Part shown: positions 38,348-49,217 of the stretch, piece after piece
Numbering within the stretch: the first letter of the stretch is position 1
How the letters are laid out: each line of letters starts with the position of its first letter
DNA from: Nocardioides perillae
GTDB taxonomy: Bacteria > Actinomycetota > Actinomycetes > Propionibacteriales > Nocardioidaceae
Assembly (NCBI RefSeq): GCF_013409425.1
Contig: NZ_JACCAC010000001.1
Coordinates: 1,922,001-1,986,000 of the forward strand
DNA: 64,000 nucleotides
Direction of reading: 5' to 3'
The notes under the pieces: generated by a model
Told to the model about the DNA's origin: nothing
Seen by the model: only the letters and a program-made list of their open reading frames with translations
Database searches by the model: none
Program-made: the position numbers and the translations under genes

Positions 38348-39715
38348 GTGTCACCGAGCGCAGGAGCGCGCAGCCCGCTGCCGGTCCTCGTCACCGCCGT
38401 CCTCGTGGTCGCGACCGCCCAGCAGCTGCTGATCCCGGTCATCGCGCCCCTCGCGCGCCAGGTGGGCCTCGCCGAGGTCTCGGTGGGCTTCGTGATGACC
38501 TGCGCGGCCCTCGTCTACGCCGTCACCAGCCCGCTGTGGGGGCGGGCCGTGGACCGCGTGGGCCACCGCCGGGTGCTCGTGGGCGGGCTGGTGCTCGCGC
38601 TGGCCGGGCTGGCCGGCTTCGCCGTCGTCAGCGACCTCGCGCTCGGCCGGCAGCTGCGCGGCGACCCCGCGATCGTCTCCCTCATGGTGCTGACCCGCAG
38701 CGTGCTCTTCGGCGCCGGCATGGGTGCGGTGCCGGTGGCCGCGATGTCGTGGGTCGCGGCCAACACGGCGACGACGAGCGAGCGGGTGGCGGGCCTGAGC
38801 CGCATCGGAGCGGTGCAGGGCCTCGCGATGGCGCTCGGCCCGGCCATCGGCGGCCTGCTGGCCGTGCTCGGGTTGCTGGCGCCCGTCTGGCTCGCCCCGG
38901 CGCTGGTCGTGCTGGTCCTCCTGGGCGTCCTCGTGGCCCTGCCGCGGCGCCCGCGTGCGGTGCCGGCCGTCGACGGCACGGGCGCGGCCGTCACGCCGCT
39001 GCCCCGGGTCGCGCTGCGGCCCTGGGACGCCCGGCTGTGGCCGGTGATGGTCGTCGGCTTCGGCATCTTCCTCAGCCTGGGGCTCACGGTGGTGCCCCTC
39101 GGCTTCCTGGTGCAGGACCGCCTCGGCGTGACCGGCACCGAGGCGGTCCGCGCCGCCGCGGTGGTCTCCTCCTGCGCCGGCATCGCGATGGTGGTGGTGC
39201 AGGGCCTCGTCGTCCCGCGGCTCGGCTGGGCGCCCTGGCGGCTGCTGCGCACCGGGGTGCCGGTCGCCGGGCTCGCCGTGCTGGGCCTCGTCGTCGCCGA
39301 CACCCAGGTGTGGATGTGCGCGGCCATGGCGGGCGTCGCGGCGGGCGTCGGGCTCGCCGCCCCGGGCTACACCTCCTCGCCCACGCTGCTCGTCGGGCCC
39401 GACGAGCAGGGCTCGGTGGCGGGCCTGGTGCAGATGGTCACGGGTGCGACCTTCGTGCTCGGCCCGCTCAGCGGCTCCGCGCTCTACGCCGTGGCCCCGG
39501 AGCTGCCCTTCGTCGCCGCCGCCGTGATGTGCGGTCTCGGCACCGCCTTCGTGTGGGTGCGCCGCTCGCCGGTGCCGGCGGTCGCGGTCGGCGCCCCGGT
39601 GCCCGCGGCAGACCCCGAGGCCGCCCCCGCCACTGACCCCGAGGCCGACCCGACCGCCGCCACGCAGGCGGCGGCGACCGAGGAGGTCACGACCGCAGCC
39701 GCGGTCCGAACGTGA
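38348..39715 (+). CDS. MFS transporter (drug/metabolite efflux type)
   Basis: 455 aa with 12 hydrophobic helices. MFS signatures are SPLWGRAVDRVGHRRVLVGG in the helix 2-3 loop and MALGPAIGGLLAVLG in helix 5. The C-terminal 45 residues are Ala/Thr/Asp/Glu-rich and low complexity. GTG 38348 has AGGAG about 10 nt upstream; GTG 38267 would add 27 Arg-rich residues. Its end overlaps the convergent decarboxylase-like gene by 29 nt. Substrate unknown; proximity to the oxidoreductase operon is suggestive only. Confidence 0.88.
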   Translation: MSPSAGARSPLPVLVTAVLVVATAQQLLIPVIAPLARQVGLAEVSVGFVMTCAALVYAVTSPLWGRAVDRVGHRRVLVGGLVLALAGLAGFAVVSDLALGRQLRGDPAIVSLMVLTRSVLFGAGMGAVPVAAMSWVAANTATTSERVAGLSRIGAVQGLAMALGPAIGGLLAVLGLLAPVWLAPALVVLVLLGVLVALPRRPRAVPAVDGTGAAVTPLPRVALRPWDARLWPVMVVGFGIFLSLGLTVVPLGFLVQDRLGVTGTEAVRAAAVVSSCAGIAMVVVQGLVVPRLGWAPWRLLRTGVPVAGLAVLGLVVADTQVWMCAAMAGVAAGVGLAAPGYTSSPTLLVGPDEQGSVAGLVQMVTGATFVLGPLSGSALYAVAPELPFVAAAVMCGLGTAFVWVRRSPVPAVAVGAPVPAADPEAAPATDPEADPTAATQAAATEEVTTAAAVRT

Positions 39716-40334
39716 GGGAGAACGGGTCGGCCAGCAGGTGCAGCACGGGGCGGGCGCCGTCGAGCCAGCCCAGGGGACCGTCGGCCGGGAGCTCCCACGT
39801 CGCCGAGGCCCGTCGCACGCGCCCGCCCGCCCGGATGCGGGTCGCGACGGTCTCGCCGGCCAGGGTCTGCACGACCCGGCCGACCAGCGGCAGCGGCAGC
39901 CGGAGCGCCGGGCCGCGCGCCGCGGCGTACGTCGCGCGGGCCGCGACCCGGCCGTCGACCAGCGCCGCCGTGGTGGCGGCGCCGGCGCGGCCCGTCGGTG
40001 CGGCGGTGCCGTCCGGGAAGTCGGCGAGGTCCTTGGGGATGCCCCACAGCCCCCGGCCCCCGGCCAGGCTGACCTCGCTGTCGACCCAGATGTCGGTGAT
40101 GCTGAGCGCGACGCCGCGCCCGTGCCGCGCGAGGACGCCGGCGAGGAGCTCGTGGTAGGCCATGAGTCCGGTCGGGGCGTAGTCGACGAACGCGGTGACG
40201 GCGAGGGCGCGGCCGCGCGCGACCAGCGGCCGGGCGCCGTCGGGCAGGGCCGGCACGCGCGCCGCGTCGACGCGCCAGGCACCGACCTGGCCGGTGCCCT
40301 CGAGGTCCCAGGGCTCGGGCGGGTAGGCGGTCAC
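39687..40334 (-). CDS. Acetoacetate decarboxylase-like (ADC-fold) protein
   Basis: 215 aa. The segments VTAFVDYAPTGLMAYHELLAGVLARHGRG and LWGIPKDLADF match the ADC superfamily, which includes acetoacetate decarboxylases and lipocalin-like enzymes of unknown activity. The Schiff-base Lys of true acetoacetate decarboxylase cannot be assigned with confidence (K in GIPKDLADF is a candidate). GTG start is preceded by CGAGGAGG and overlaps the GMC oxidoreductase stop by 4 nt. Last gene of a three-gene operon; convergent with the MFS gene. Confidence 0.78.
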   Translation of the reverse strand: MTAYPPEPWDLEGTGQVGAWRVDAARVPALPDGARPLVARGRALAVTAFVDYAPTGLMAYHELLAGVLARHGRGVALSITDIWVDSEVSLAGGRGLWGIPKDLADFPDGTAAPTGRAGAATTAALVDGRVAARATYAAARGPALRLPLPLVGRVVQTLAGETVATRIRAGGRVRRASATWELPADGPLGWLDGARPVLHLLADPFSLTFGPRLRS

Positions 40335-42109
40335 GACGAGACCTCCTCGGGGGTGCGGTGGACGACGTGCAGCGGCAGCAGCCGCAGGGCCGCCGGCGCG
40401 CCGGGCGGCACGACCGGCGCCCGCGGGGGCACCGGCGCGAGCCGCTCGTAGGGCGCGCCGAGCGGCGGCCGCGGGTCGCGCTCGCCCTTGTTGGGCCACA
40501 GTGCGGTCGCGCGCTCGGCCATCGCGGTGATGGTGAGCGAGGGGTTCACGCCGAGGTTGGCCGCGACGACGGAGCCGTCGACCACGTGCAGGCCGGGGTG
40601 GCCGTGCACGCGGTGGTAGGGGTCGACCACGCCGTGCTCCGCGTCGAGACCCACCGGGCAGCCGCCGGTGAAGTGCCCGGTGATCGGCACGTCGACGAGG
40701 TCGGTCACCCCGGCGCCGGCCACCCCGTCCATGTGGCGGGCGGCGCGGCGCGCGACGTCGTGCGCGGCCGGGATCCAGGTGGGGTTCGGCTCGCCGATGC
40801 CCTGCCGGGTCGTCATCCGCCGGCCCCAGGGACGCCGCACGGTGAAGGTGGTCAGCGAGTTGTCGAGGCTCTGCATCACCAGGAACGGCACGGTCTGCTG
40901 CGACCACCGGCGGGGGTCGTGCAGGCGCGGCAGGTCGCGCCGCTGCCGCCACAGCTCGCGCACTGCCAGGGCGAGCCGCGGCCGCCCCGGCTCGGGGTCG
41001 GTCAGGACCGCCATCATCAGGCCCATCGTGCCGGACCCCTTGCCGTAGCGGCACGGCTCGACGTGGGTGTCGCCGTCGACGTGCACGGAGGAGGTGATCG
41101 CCACGCCCTCGCTGTAGTCGACGTCGTCGCCGCGGGCGCGCACGCCCAGGATCTGCTCGGAGTTGGTGCGGGTGAGCTCGCCGAGGCGCGGCGAGAGGTG
41201 CGGCAGGCTGCCGCGGTCGCGCAACCGGTGGAGCAGCCGCTGGGTGCCGAGCGCGGCGGCGGAGAAGACCACGTGCTCGGCGGTGAAGGTGCGCCGGCCG
41301 GCCCCGCGGCGCCGGGCGGCGAGCCGGTCGGTGGGCCGCGTGGTCACGGCGTATCCGCCGCCCGGGAGCGGTCGCACGTCGGTGACCGTGGTGAGGGCGT
41401 GGACGACCGCCCCGGCACGCTCGGCGAGGTGGAGGTAGTTCTTGACCAGCGTGTTCTTCGCGCCATGGCGGCAGCCCGTCATGCACTCACCGCAGTGGCG
41501 GCAGGCGCGGCGCTCGGGCCCGACGCCGCCGAAGTAGGGGTCGGGCACGACCTCGCCGTCGGCCACGCCGTGGTCCTCGCCCAGGACGACGCCGACGTCG
41601 GTGGGGCCGAAGGTGTCCTCGACGCCGAGCTCCTCGGCGACCGCGCGCACGACGCGGTCGGCGGGGGTCGTGCGGGTGTACGTCGTGACGCCGAGCATGC
41701 GCCGCGCCTGGTCGTAGCAGGGGGCGAGCTCGTCGGCCCAGTCGGTGACGTGCGCCCAGTGCGGGTCGTCGAAGAAGGCGCGCGGCGGCTGGTAGAGCGT
41801 GTTGGCGTAGACCAGCGACCCGCCGCCGACCCCGGCGCCGCTGAGCACCAGCACGTTGCGCAGCAGGTCCACCCGCTGGATCCCGAGCAGCCCGAGCGAG
41901 GGCTTGAAGAGGTAGTCGCGCAGCTGCCAGGACGTGGCGGCGAACTCGTGGTCGGCGAACCGGCGCCCCGCCTCGAGGACGGCGACGCGGTAGCCCTTCT
42001 CGGTCAGCCGCAGGGCGGTGACGGACCCGCCGAAGCCGGAGCCGACCACCACGACGTCGTGGTCGAAGCGGTCCCCGTGCCCGCCGTCCTCGGCGGCGGC
42101 GGTGCTCAC
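40331..42109 (-). CDS. GMC-family FAD oxidoreductase (cholesterol-oxidase-like)
   Basis: 592 aa. The FAD-binding GSGFGGSVTALRLTEKGYRVAVLEAG is at about residues 22-48 (GxGxxG in VVGSGFGGS). SGAGVGGGSLVYANTLYQPP is the second FAD segment, and CRHCGECMTGCRHGAKNTL is the Cys-rich motif shared by the cholesterol oxidase/choline-dehydrogenase-like subgroup. The C-terminal substrate domain ends with HVVDGSVVAANLGVNPSLTITAMAERA. It should oxidise an alcohol, probably cyclic or sterol-like, to a ketone. GTG start overlaps the monooxygenase stop by 4 nt. Product could be the substrate of that monooxygenase. Confidence 0.9.
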   Translation of the reverse strand: MSTAAAEDGGHGDRFDHDVVVVGSGFGGSVTALRLTEKGYRVAVLEAGRRFADHEFAATSWQLRDYLFKPSLGLLGIQRVDLLRNVLVLSGAGVGGGSLVYANTLYQPPRAFFDDPHWAHVTDWADELAPCYDQARRMLGVTTYTRTTPADRVVRAVAEELGVEDTFGPTDVGVVLGEDHGVADGEVVPDPYFGGVGPERRACRHCGECMTGCRHGAKNTLVKNYLHLAERAGAVVHALTTVTDVRPLPGGGYAVTTRPTDRLAARRRGAGRRTFTAEHVVFSAAALGTQRLLHRLRDRGSLPHLSPRLGELTRTNSEQILGVRARGDDVDYSEGVAITSSVHVDGDTHVEPCRYGKGSGTMGLMMAVLTDPEPGRPRLALAVRELWRQRRDLPRLHDPRRWSQQTVPFLVMQSLDNSLTTFTVRRPWGRRMTTRQGIGEPNPTWIPAAHDVARRAARHMDGVAGAGVTDLVDVPITGHFTGGCPVGLDAEHGVVDPYHRVHGHPGLHVVDGSVVAANLGVNPSLTITAMAERATALWPNKGERDPRPPLGAPYERLAPVPPRAPVVPPGAPAALRLLPLHVVHRTPEEVSS

Positions 42110-43659
42110 GAGGCGGTCTCCCGGGTGCGGGCGGGCACCGCCGGCTGCGCGGGCAGGTCGTGGTACTCGGTGAAGGAGACGCGGGCGAGGCGGTGCTCGT
42201 ACTCGCGGGCGAGGCCGGGCCAGTTGGTGCTCACGGTGCCGCCGTCGTTGTACCAGTTCGAGCACTGCGTCCAGACGCTGTCGGCGAGCCGCGAGCCCAT
42301 CTCCGCCTCGAAGGCCTCCGCGACCTCGGGGCGCACGTCGAGGCACTCGACGCGGCCGGCGGCGAGGGCGTCGACGACCTGCACGACGTAACCGGCCTGC
42401 GCCTCGAGCATCTGGATGATCGAGGACCCGCCCAGGTTGGTGTGCGGGCCGTAGACGACGAACATCTGCGGGAAGCCGGGCACGGCGAGGCCGAGGTGGG
42501 CGTGCGCCTTGCCGCCCCACACCTCGTGCAGGTCGGCGCCGCCGACGCCGGTGACCTCGAGCGTCTCGAGGAAGCGGGTCGCCGCGAAGCCGGTGCCCCA
42601 GACCAGCACGTCGGCGGCGTGCTCGCGGCCGTCCGCGGTGCGCACGCCGTGGGGCAGCACCTCGGCGACCGGCTCGGTCACCACCTCGACGTGCTCGCGG
42701 GCCAGCGCCGGGTACCAGTCGTTGCTGAACAGCACCCGCTTGCAGCCGATCGGGTAGTCGGGGCGCAGCCGACGCCGCAGCCGGCGGTCGCGCACCTGCA
42801 CGAGCAGGGTGACCTCCCACGCGGCGCGCAGGGCGGGGGTCAGCACGCTGCGGTGGGTGAAGGAGCGGTTGAGCCACTCCGAGATCGCCCGGGTGAGCCC
42901 GCGCCCGAAGGCCTGGGTCGGCGGCAGTGCGCGGAAGGCGGCGCCGTGCAGGCGGGTGTAGGCGCGGTCGGGCTTCGGCACGACGTACGGCGCGGAGCGC
43001 TGGAAGACCGTCATGGCGCCGACCCGGTCGACGATGCCGGGCACGAACTGGATCGCGCTCGCCCCGGTGCCGACGACGGCGACGCGCTTGCCGGTGAGGT
43101 CGACGTCGTGGCGCCACCGCGCGGAGTGGAAGGCCGGGCCCGCGAAGTCGTCGAGGCCGGGCAGCGCGGGCACGACCGGCTGCGAGAGCTGGCCGACGGC
43201 CGGCACGAGGACGTCGGCCTCCAGCACCTCGGTGCGTCCGCCCGTCTCGACGGTGACCTGCCAGGTGCGGCTGCCCTCGTCGAAGACGGCCCGTCGCACC
43301 GCCGTGCCGGTGCGCACGTGGGGGAGCAGGCCCTCGGCGGCGGCGACGCCCCGGACGTAGTCGAGGATGTCGGGCTGCTGGCTGTAGCGGCGGGGCCACG
43401 ACGGGTGCGGCGCCCACGACCAGGAGTAGAGCGAGGACGGCACGTCGCAGGCGGCGCCGGGGTAGGTGTTGTCGCGCCACACGCCGCCGACCTCGTCGGC
43501 GCGCTCGAGCACCGTGACGTCGGTGTGGCCCGCCTGCAGCAGGGCGCGCAGCACGGTCAGGCCGCCGAAGCCCGCGCCGACCACCAGCACGCGCGGGGCG
43601 CGGCGGGACCCGGCGGCGGCGTCACGGGCGCGGGGGGCCGGGCGGAGGGGGGTGTCCAT
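42106..43659 (-). CDS. Flavin-containing (Baeyer-Villiger-type) monooxygenase
   Basis: 517 aa. FAD motif VVGAGFGGL near residues 25-33 and NADPH motif VVGTGASAIQFVP are present. Between them FAGPAFHSARW fits the Baeyer-Villiger fingerprint FxGxxxHxxxW, followed by Arg instead of the usual Pro/Asp. NAD(P)H- and O2-dependent conversion of a ketone to an ester or lactone is expected. ATG 43659 is preferred over ATG 43701 because a TAGCGT -10 lies exactly 7 nt upstream. First gene of the BVMO-GMC-ADC operon, divergent from an AraC regulator. MymA of M. tuberculosis has the same relation to VirS. Confidence 0.9.
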   Translation of the reverse strand: MDTPLRPAPRARDAAAGSRRAPRVLVVGAGFGGLTVLRALLQAGHTDVTVLERADEVGGVWRDNTYPGAACDVPSSLYSWSWAPHPSWPRRYSQQPDILDYVRGVAAAEGLLPHVRTGTAVRRAVFDEGSRTWQVTVETGGRTEVLEADVLVPAVGQLSQPVVPALPGLDDFAGPAFHSARWRHDVDLTGKRVAVVGTGASAIQFVPGIVDRVGAMTVFQRSAPYVVPKPDRAYTRLHGAAFRALPPTQAFGRGLTRAISEWLNRSFTHRSVLTPALRAAWEVTLLVQVRDRRLRRRLRPDYPIGCKRVLFSNDWYPALAREHVEVVTEPVAEVLPHGVRTADGREHAADVLVWGTGFAATRFLETLEVTGVGGADLHEVWGGKAHAHLGLAVPGFPQMFVVYGPHTNLGGSSIIQMLEAQAGYVVQVVDALAAGRVECLDVRPEVAEAFEAEMGSRLADSVWTQCSNWYNDGGTVSTNWPGLAREYEHRLARVSFTEYHDLPAQPAVPARTRETAS

Positions 43660-43666
43660 GCCCGGC

Positions 43667-43672
43667 ACGCTA
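43667..43672 (-). promoter_or_regulatory. -10 element (TAGCGT), probable leaderless promoter of the monooxygenase operon
   Basis: TAGCGT, 7 nt, ATG on the minus strand. It lies in the region shared with the divergent AraC gene and is the likely target of regulation. Confidence 0.5.
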
Positions 43673-43751
43673 GGGGCCTCCACGTGTGACGAGCGAGACA
43701 TCCGCGGCCAGCTGGTCGAGAATTGCGGACACCTTGCGGCAGGATGGCGGA

Positions 43752-44750
43752 GTGCTCGAGCTGCCCCGACCGGCCTCGCCGGCGACCCGCCGCCCCGACT
43801 TCCCCCGCGGGGTCGGCAGCACGGTGCTGCTCGTCGAGTACGCCGCCTCGCGCGGCCTCGCTCAGGAGGCCGCCCTGCGCGGCAGCGGGCTGACCGCGGC
43901 CGACCTCGCCGACCCCGACCGGCAGGTCACCGCCGAGCAGGAGCTGCGGGTGGTGCGCAACCTGCTGGTGCTGGTGCCCCGCGAGGAGCAGGCGGCCGCC
44001 GGGCGCGAGGTCGGCCGGCGCTACCACGTGAGCACCTTCGGCATCTTCGGCTTCGCGCTGCTCAGCAGCCCGACCGTGCTCGACGCCGTCGACGTGGCGC
44101 TGCGCTTCTGGGACCTCAGCTTCGCCTTCGCGCTGCCCGAGGCCCACCTCGAGGGCGACGCCGTCGTCTTCTCGCTCTCCACCACCGGGGTGCCGGCCGA
44201 CGTGCAGCCCTTCGTGCTGGCCCGCGACGCGGCGGCGGTGGAGACGGTGCTCGACGAGCTGCTGCCCGGCGAGCCGGCCCCGCGCTTCGAGCCCGGCACC
44301 CACCGGCTGCCGCTGCCCGCGGCGTACCTCTCCCGCGCGCTGCCGCAGGGCAACCCCGGCACGCTGGCGGTGTGCCGGGCGATGTGCGAGGACGTCGTGA
44401 TGGCGCGCCGGGCGCGCAGCGGCCTCGCCCAGCGGGTGCGGGTGCTCGTGACCCAGCGGGTCGCGGCGGGCGCGGCGATGGAGGCCGTCGCCTCCGACCT
44501 GGGGATGTCGGGCCGCACGCTGCGGCGACGGCTGGCCGAGGAGGGCACGAGCTACCAGGCGCTGCTCGACGAGGTGCGCGAGTCGCTCGCGCTCGAGATG
44601 CTCGGCACCGGCCGGCTGCCGGTCGAGGACGTCGCGCTGCGCCTGGGCTACGCCGAGGCGTCGAGCTTCATCCACGCCTTCCGGCGCTGGCGCGGCACCA
44701 CCCCGGCCGCGCACCAGCGGGCGCTGCGCGAGGCCGGCGACCCGGCCTAG
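43752..44750 (+). CDS. AraC-family regulator (VirS-like, Arabinose_bd N-domain)
   Basis: 332 aa. The N-terminal ligand-sensing part (STVLLVEYAASRGLAQEAALRGSGLTAADL..., about 20-230) is the AraC-binding-like domain found in VirS/OruR-type regulators. The C-terminal 85 residues contain two helix-turn-helices, with MSGRTLRRRLAEEGTSYQALLDEVR and VEDVALRLGYAEASSFIHAFRRWRGTTPAAH. It probably senses a hydrophobic substrate and activates the divergent monooxygenase operon. The GTG 43752 start is preceded by CAGGAT 6 nt upstream; an in-frame GTG at 43686 would add 22 residues and overlap the opposite promoter. Confidence 0.9.
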   Translation: MLELPRPASPATRRPDFPRGVGSTVLLVEYAASRGLAQEAALRGSGLTAADLADPDRQVTAEQELRVVRNLLVLVPREEQAAAGREVGRRYHVSTFGIFGFALLSSPTVLDAVDVALRFWDLSFAFALPEAHLEGDAVVFSLSTTGVPADVQPFVLARDAAAVETVLDELLPGEPAPRFEPGTHRLPLPAAYLSRALPQGNPGTLAVCRAMCEDVVMARRARSGLAQRVRVLVTQRVAAGAAMEAVASDLGMSGRTLRRRLAEEGTSYQALLDEVRESLALEMLGTGRLPVEDVALRLGYAEASSFIHAFRRWRGTTPAAHQRALREAGDPA

Positions 44751-44753
44751 GGC

Positions 44754-45515
44754 TCAGGTGATGGTCATGCCGCCGTCGACGGCCAGCGTCTGGCCGGTGA
44801 CGTAGCCCGCGGCGGGGGAGGAGAGCCAGACCAGCGTGGCGGCGAGCTCGCGCGGGTCGCCCTTGCGCCCGACGGGGATGCGCGGGCCCTGCGACTCGAG
44901 GTAGCCGTCGGGGTACTGGTCGGTCATCTCGGAGGTGAAGAAGCCCGGGGCCAGCGCGTTGACGCGGATGCCCTTGCGCCCGGTCCACTGCTGGGCCAGG
45001 TCGCGCGTGAGGCCGATGAGCCCCGCCTTCGACGCGGCGTACGCCGCCTGGGGCAGGCCGGCGGTCGTCAGGCCGAGGACGCTGGAGATGTTGGTGATCG
45101 ACGAGCCGGGGCGCATCACCCGACCGCAGGCCTGGGCCATCCAGTAGCAGCCGTTGAGGTTGACGTCGATGACCTGGCGGAACTGCTCGGGGGTCTCGCG
45201 GGTGGCCGGGACGGCGGTGCCGATGCCGGCGTTGTTGACGAGCACGTCGACGCTGCCGAGCTCTCGCACCGCGGTCTCGACCAGCGCGGTGCACTGCTCC
45301 GGGTCGGCGACGTCGGTGGCGACCGTGACCACGCGGCGGCCGAGGTCGCGCACCATCGCCGCGGTCTCCTCGAGCCGGTCGGTGCGTCGGGCGCCGAGCG
45401 CGAGGTCGGCACCGGCCTCGGCGAGCGCCTGGGCGAAGGCGACGCCGAGGCCGCTCGACGCGCCGGTCACGACGGCGACCTTGCCGTCGAGGGAGAACAT
45501 GTCGGAGATCGTCAT
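44754..45515 (-). CDS. Short-chain dehydrogenase/reductase
   Basis: 253 aa classical SDR. Cofactor motif [12 protein letters not shown] at residues 19-30, NNAGIG near 92, catalytic YAASK near 160 and the C-terminal [17 protein letters not shown] are all present. The Arg pair in [10 protein letters not shown] after the second strand suggests NADP(H). Substrate unknown. It ends 3 nt from the convergent AraC gene and probably belongs functionally to the oxidation cluster. ATG start has TAGGGT 6 nt upstream. Confidence 0.93.
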   Translation of the reverse strand: MTISDMFSLDGKVAVVTGASSGLGVAFAQALAEAGADLALGARRTDRLEETAAMVRDLGRRVVTVATDVADPEQCTALVETAVRELGSVDVLVNNAGIGTAVPATRETPEQFRQVIDVNLNGCYWMAQACGRVMRPGSSITNISSVLGLTTAGLPQAAYAASKAGLIGLTRDLAQQWTGRKGIRVNALAPGFFTSEMTDQYPDGYLESQGPRIPVGRKGDPRELAATLVWLSSPAAGYVTGQTLAVDGGMTIT

Positions 45516-45521
45516 GGCCGC

Positions 45522-45527
45522 ACCCTA
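45522..45527 (-). promoter_or_regulatory. -10 element (TAGGGT), probable leaderless promoter of the SDR gene
   Basis: TAGGGT, 6 nt, ATG 45515 on the minus strand, no Shine-Dalgarno. Confidence 0.45.
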
Positions 45528-45571
45528 GGCCCCCCGCCGCAGCGCGCCGGTCGGGCGCGGTCGGGCGCGGC

Positions 45572-46603
45572 TCAGGAGGCCGGCAGCTCCTCGCGCGGCA
45601 GCCCGAGGGTGTCGCGCAGTGCGTCGAGCGCGCTGACCCGCGGTCGCCAGCCCAGCTCGGTCCTCGCGCGGGTGGTGTCGACCAGCGCGGGGTGGGCGAG
45701 CGCCTCGACCCACTGCGCGGGCTGCGGCAGCCCCGGGAAGGACGCGGCGAGGCGGGCCGCGGCGTGCGCCGGCCCGGGCGGCAGCGGCACGGGCACCCCG
45801 CCGAGGACGCGCACGACGTCGGCGGCGGTGACGACCTCGTCGGCGGCCACGTTGTAGGCGCCCGGCGGGCCGGCGCCGAGCACGCAGAGCAGCAGCGCCT
45901 GCCCGACGTCGCTCTCGTGCACCAGCTGCAGCGGGACGTCGGGCACGGGCACCGGCACGGGTGGCAGCCGCTTCGGCAGGTGCGCCAGCAGGTCGCCCAG
46001 CGGCCCGGCGAGGCCCTGCGCCCACCCCGGCAGCGGCAGCCGCTTGCCGCCCGCGGCGTGGGGGCCGAGCACGATCGGCGGGCGCAGCAGGTAGAGCTCG
46101 GGGCCGCCCGGCTCGCGCTCCTGCTCCTCGCGCAGCAGGGTCTCGAGCTCGGCCTTCTCCTGGGCGTAGAAGAGGCGCTCGGCGGGGCGGGTCGGCCAGT
46201 CCTCGGTGATGCCGAGCGGGTTGTCGGCGTGGAAGCCGTAGGCCGCCACCGAGCTGGCGTAGACGAAGCGGCGCGCGCCGACCTCGCGGGCGGCGCGGTA
46301 GGCGTTGAGCGTGCCCTGCACGTTGATCGCGCGGCTCTGCGCCGCGGAGCCGCCGGTGATGAGGAAGGCCAGGTGCACCACCACGTCGGCGCCGGCGAAG
46401 GCCTCGACCAGCCCGGCGGCGTCCTGCACGTCCCCGCGGCGGTAGTCGGTCTTCACCCACCCGCGCGCGGCCGGGTCGACGGCGCTGCGGGCGGTGCCGA
46501 CGACGCGGGCCACCCGCTCCTCGGCCTCCAGCAGGGGCACCAGGCCGGAGCCGAAGGTGCCGGTGGGGCCGGTGACGGCGACGGTCAGCTCGCTCTCGCT
46601 CAT
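45572..46603 (-). CDS. NAD-dependent epimerase/dehydratase family protein (extended SDR)
   Basis: 343 aa. Cofactor motif [16 protein letters not shown] at residues 12-27, Asp-rich [28 protein letters not shown], catalytic YAQEK in place of YxxxK, and a C-terminal substrate domain ([21 protein letters not shown]). Extended SDRs of this kind act on nucleotide sugars, sterols or aromatic alcohols; no closer call is possible. ATG 46603 is used. Divergent from leuS. Confidence 0.87.
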   Translation of the reverse strand: MSESELTVAVTGPTGTFGSGLVPLLEAEERVARVVGTARSAVDPAARGWVKTDYRRGDVQDAAGLVEAFAGADVVVHLAFLITGGSAAQSRAINVQGTLNAYRAAREVGARRFVYASSVAAYGFHADNPLGITEDWPTRPAERLFYAQEKAELETLLREEQEREPGGPELYLLRPPIVLGPHAAGGKRLPLPGWAQGLAGPLGDLLAHLPKRLPPVPVPVPDVPLQLVHESDVGQALLLCVLGAGPPGAYNVAADEVVTAADVVRVLGGVPVPLPPGPAHAAARLAASFPGLPQPAQWVEALAHPALVDTTRARTELGWRPRVSALDALRDTLGLPREELPAS

Positions 46604-46651
46604 GGCGCGCAGGTACCCCGACGCCGGTGTCTGCAGCGGCTCCGCGACCGG

Positions 46652-46657
46652 TATCCT
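46652..46657 (+). promoter_or_regulatory. -10 element (TATCCT) upstream of a leader ORF and leuS
   Basis: TATCCT, 7 nt, then GTG 46665, the start of an 8-codon ORF ending on the leuS start. The spacing matches the leaderless promoters elsewhere in the window. Confidence 0.5.
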
Positions 46658-46664
46658 CGCCCTC

Positions 46665-46687
46665 GTGACGACGCAGCGCCGGCTCGC

Positions 46688-46691
<4 letters not shown>
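46665..46691 (+). CDS. Putative 8-codon leader ORF overlapping the leuS start
   Basis: GTG ACG ACG CAG CGC CGG CTC GCA TGA encodes MTTQRRLA. Its stop overlaps the leuS ATG (ATGA). It begins exactly 7 nt after a TATCCT -10, so a leaderless message would begin with this ORF. Translation of leuS could be coupled to it. It has one Leu codon only, so classical leucine attenuation is not indicated. Inference from geometry only. Confidence 0.4.
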
Positions 46692-49201
<2,510 letters not shown>

Positions 49202-49217
49202 GGGTCTGGGACGCACC

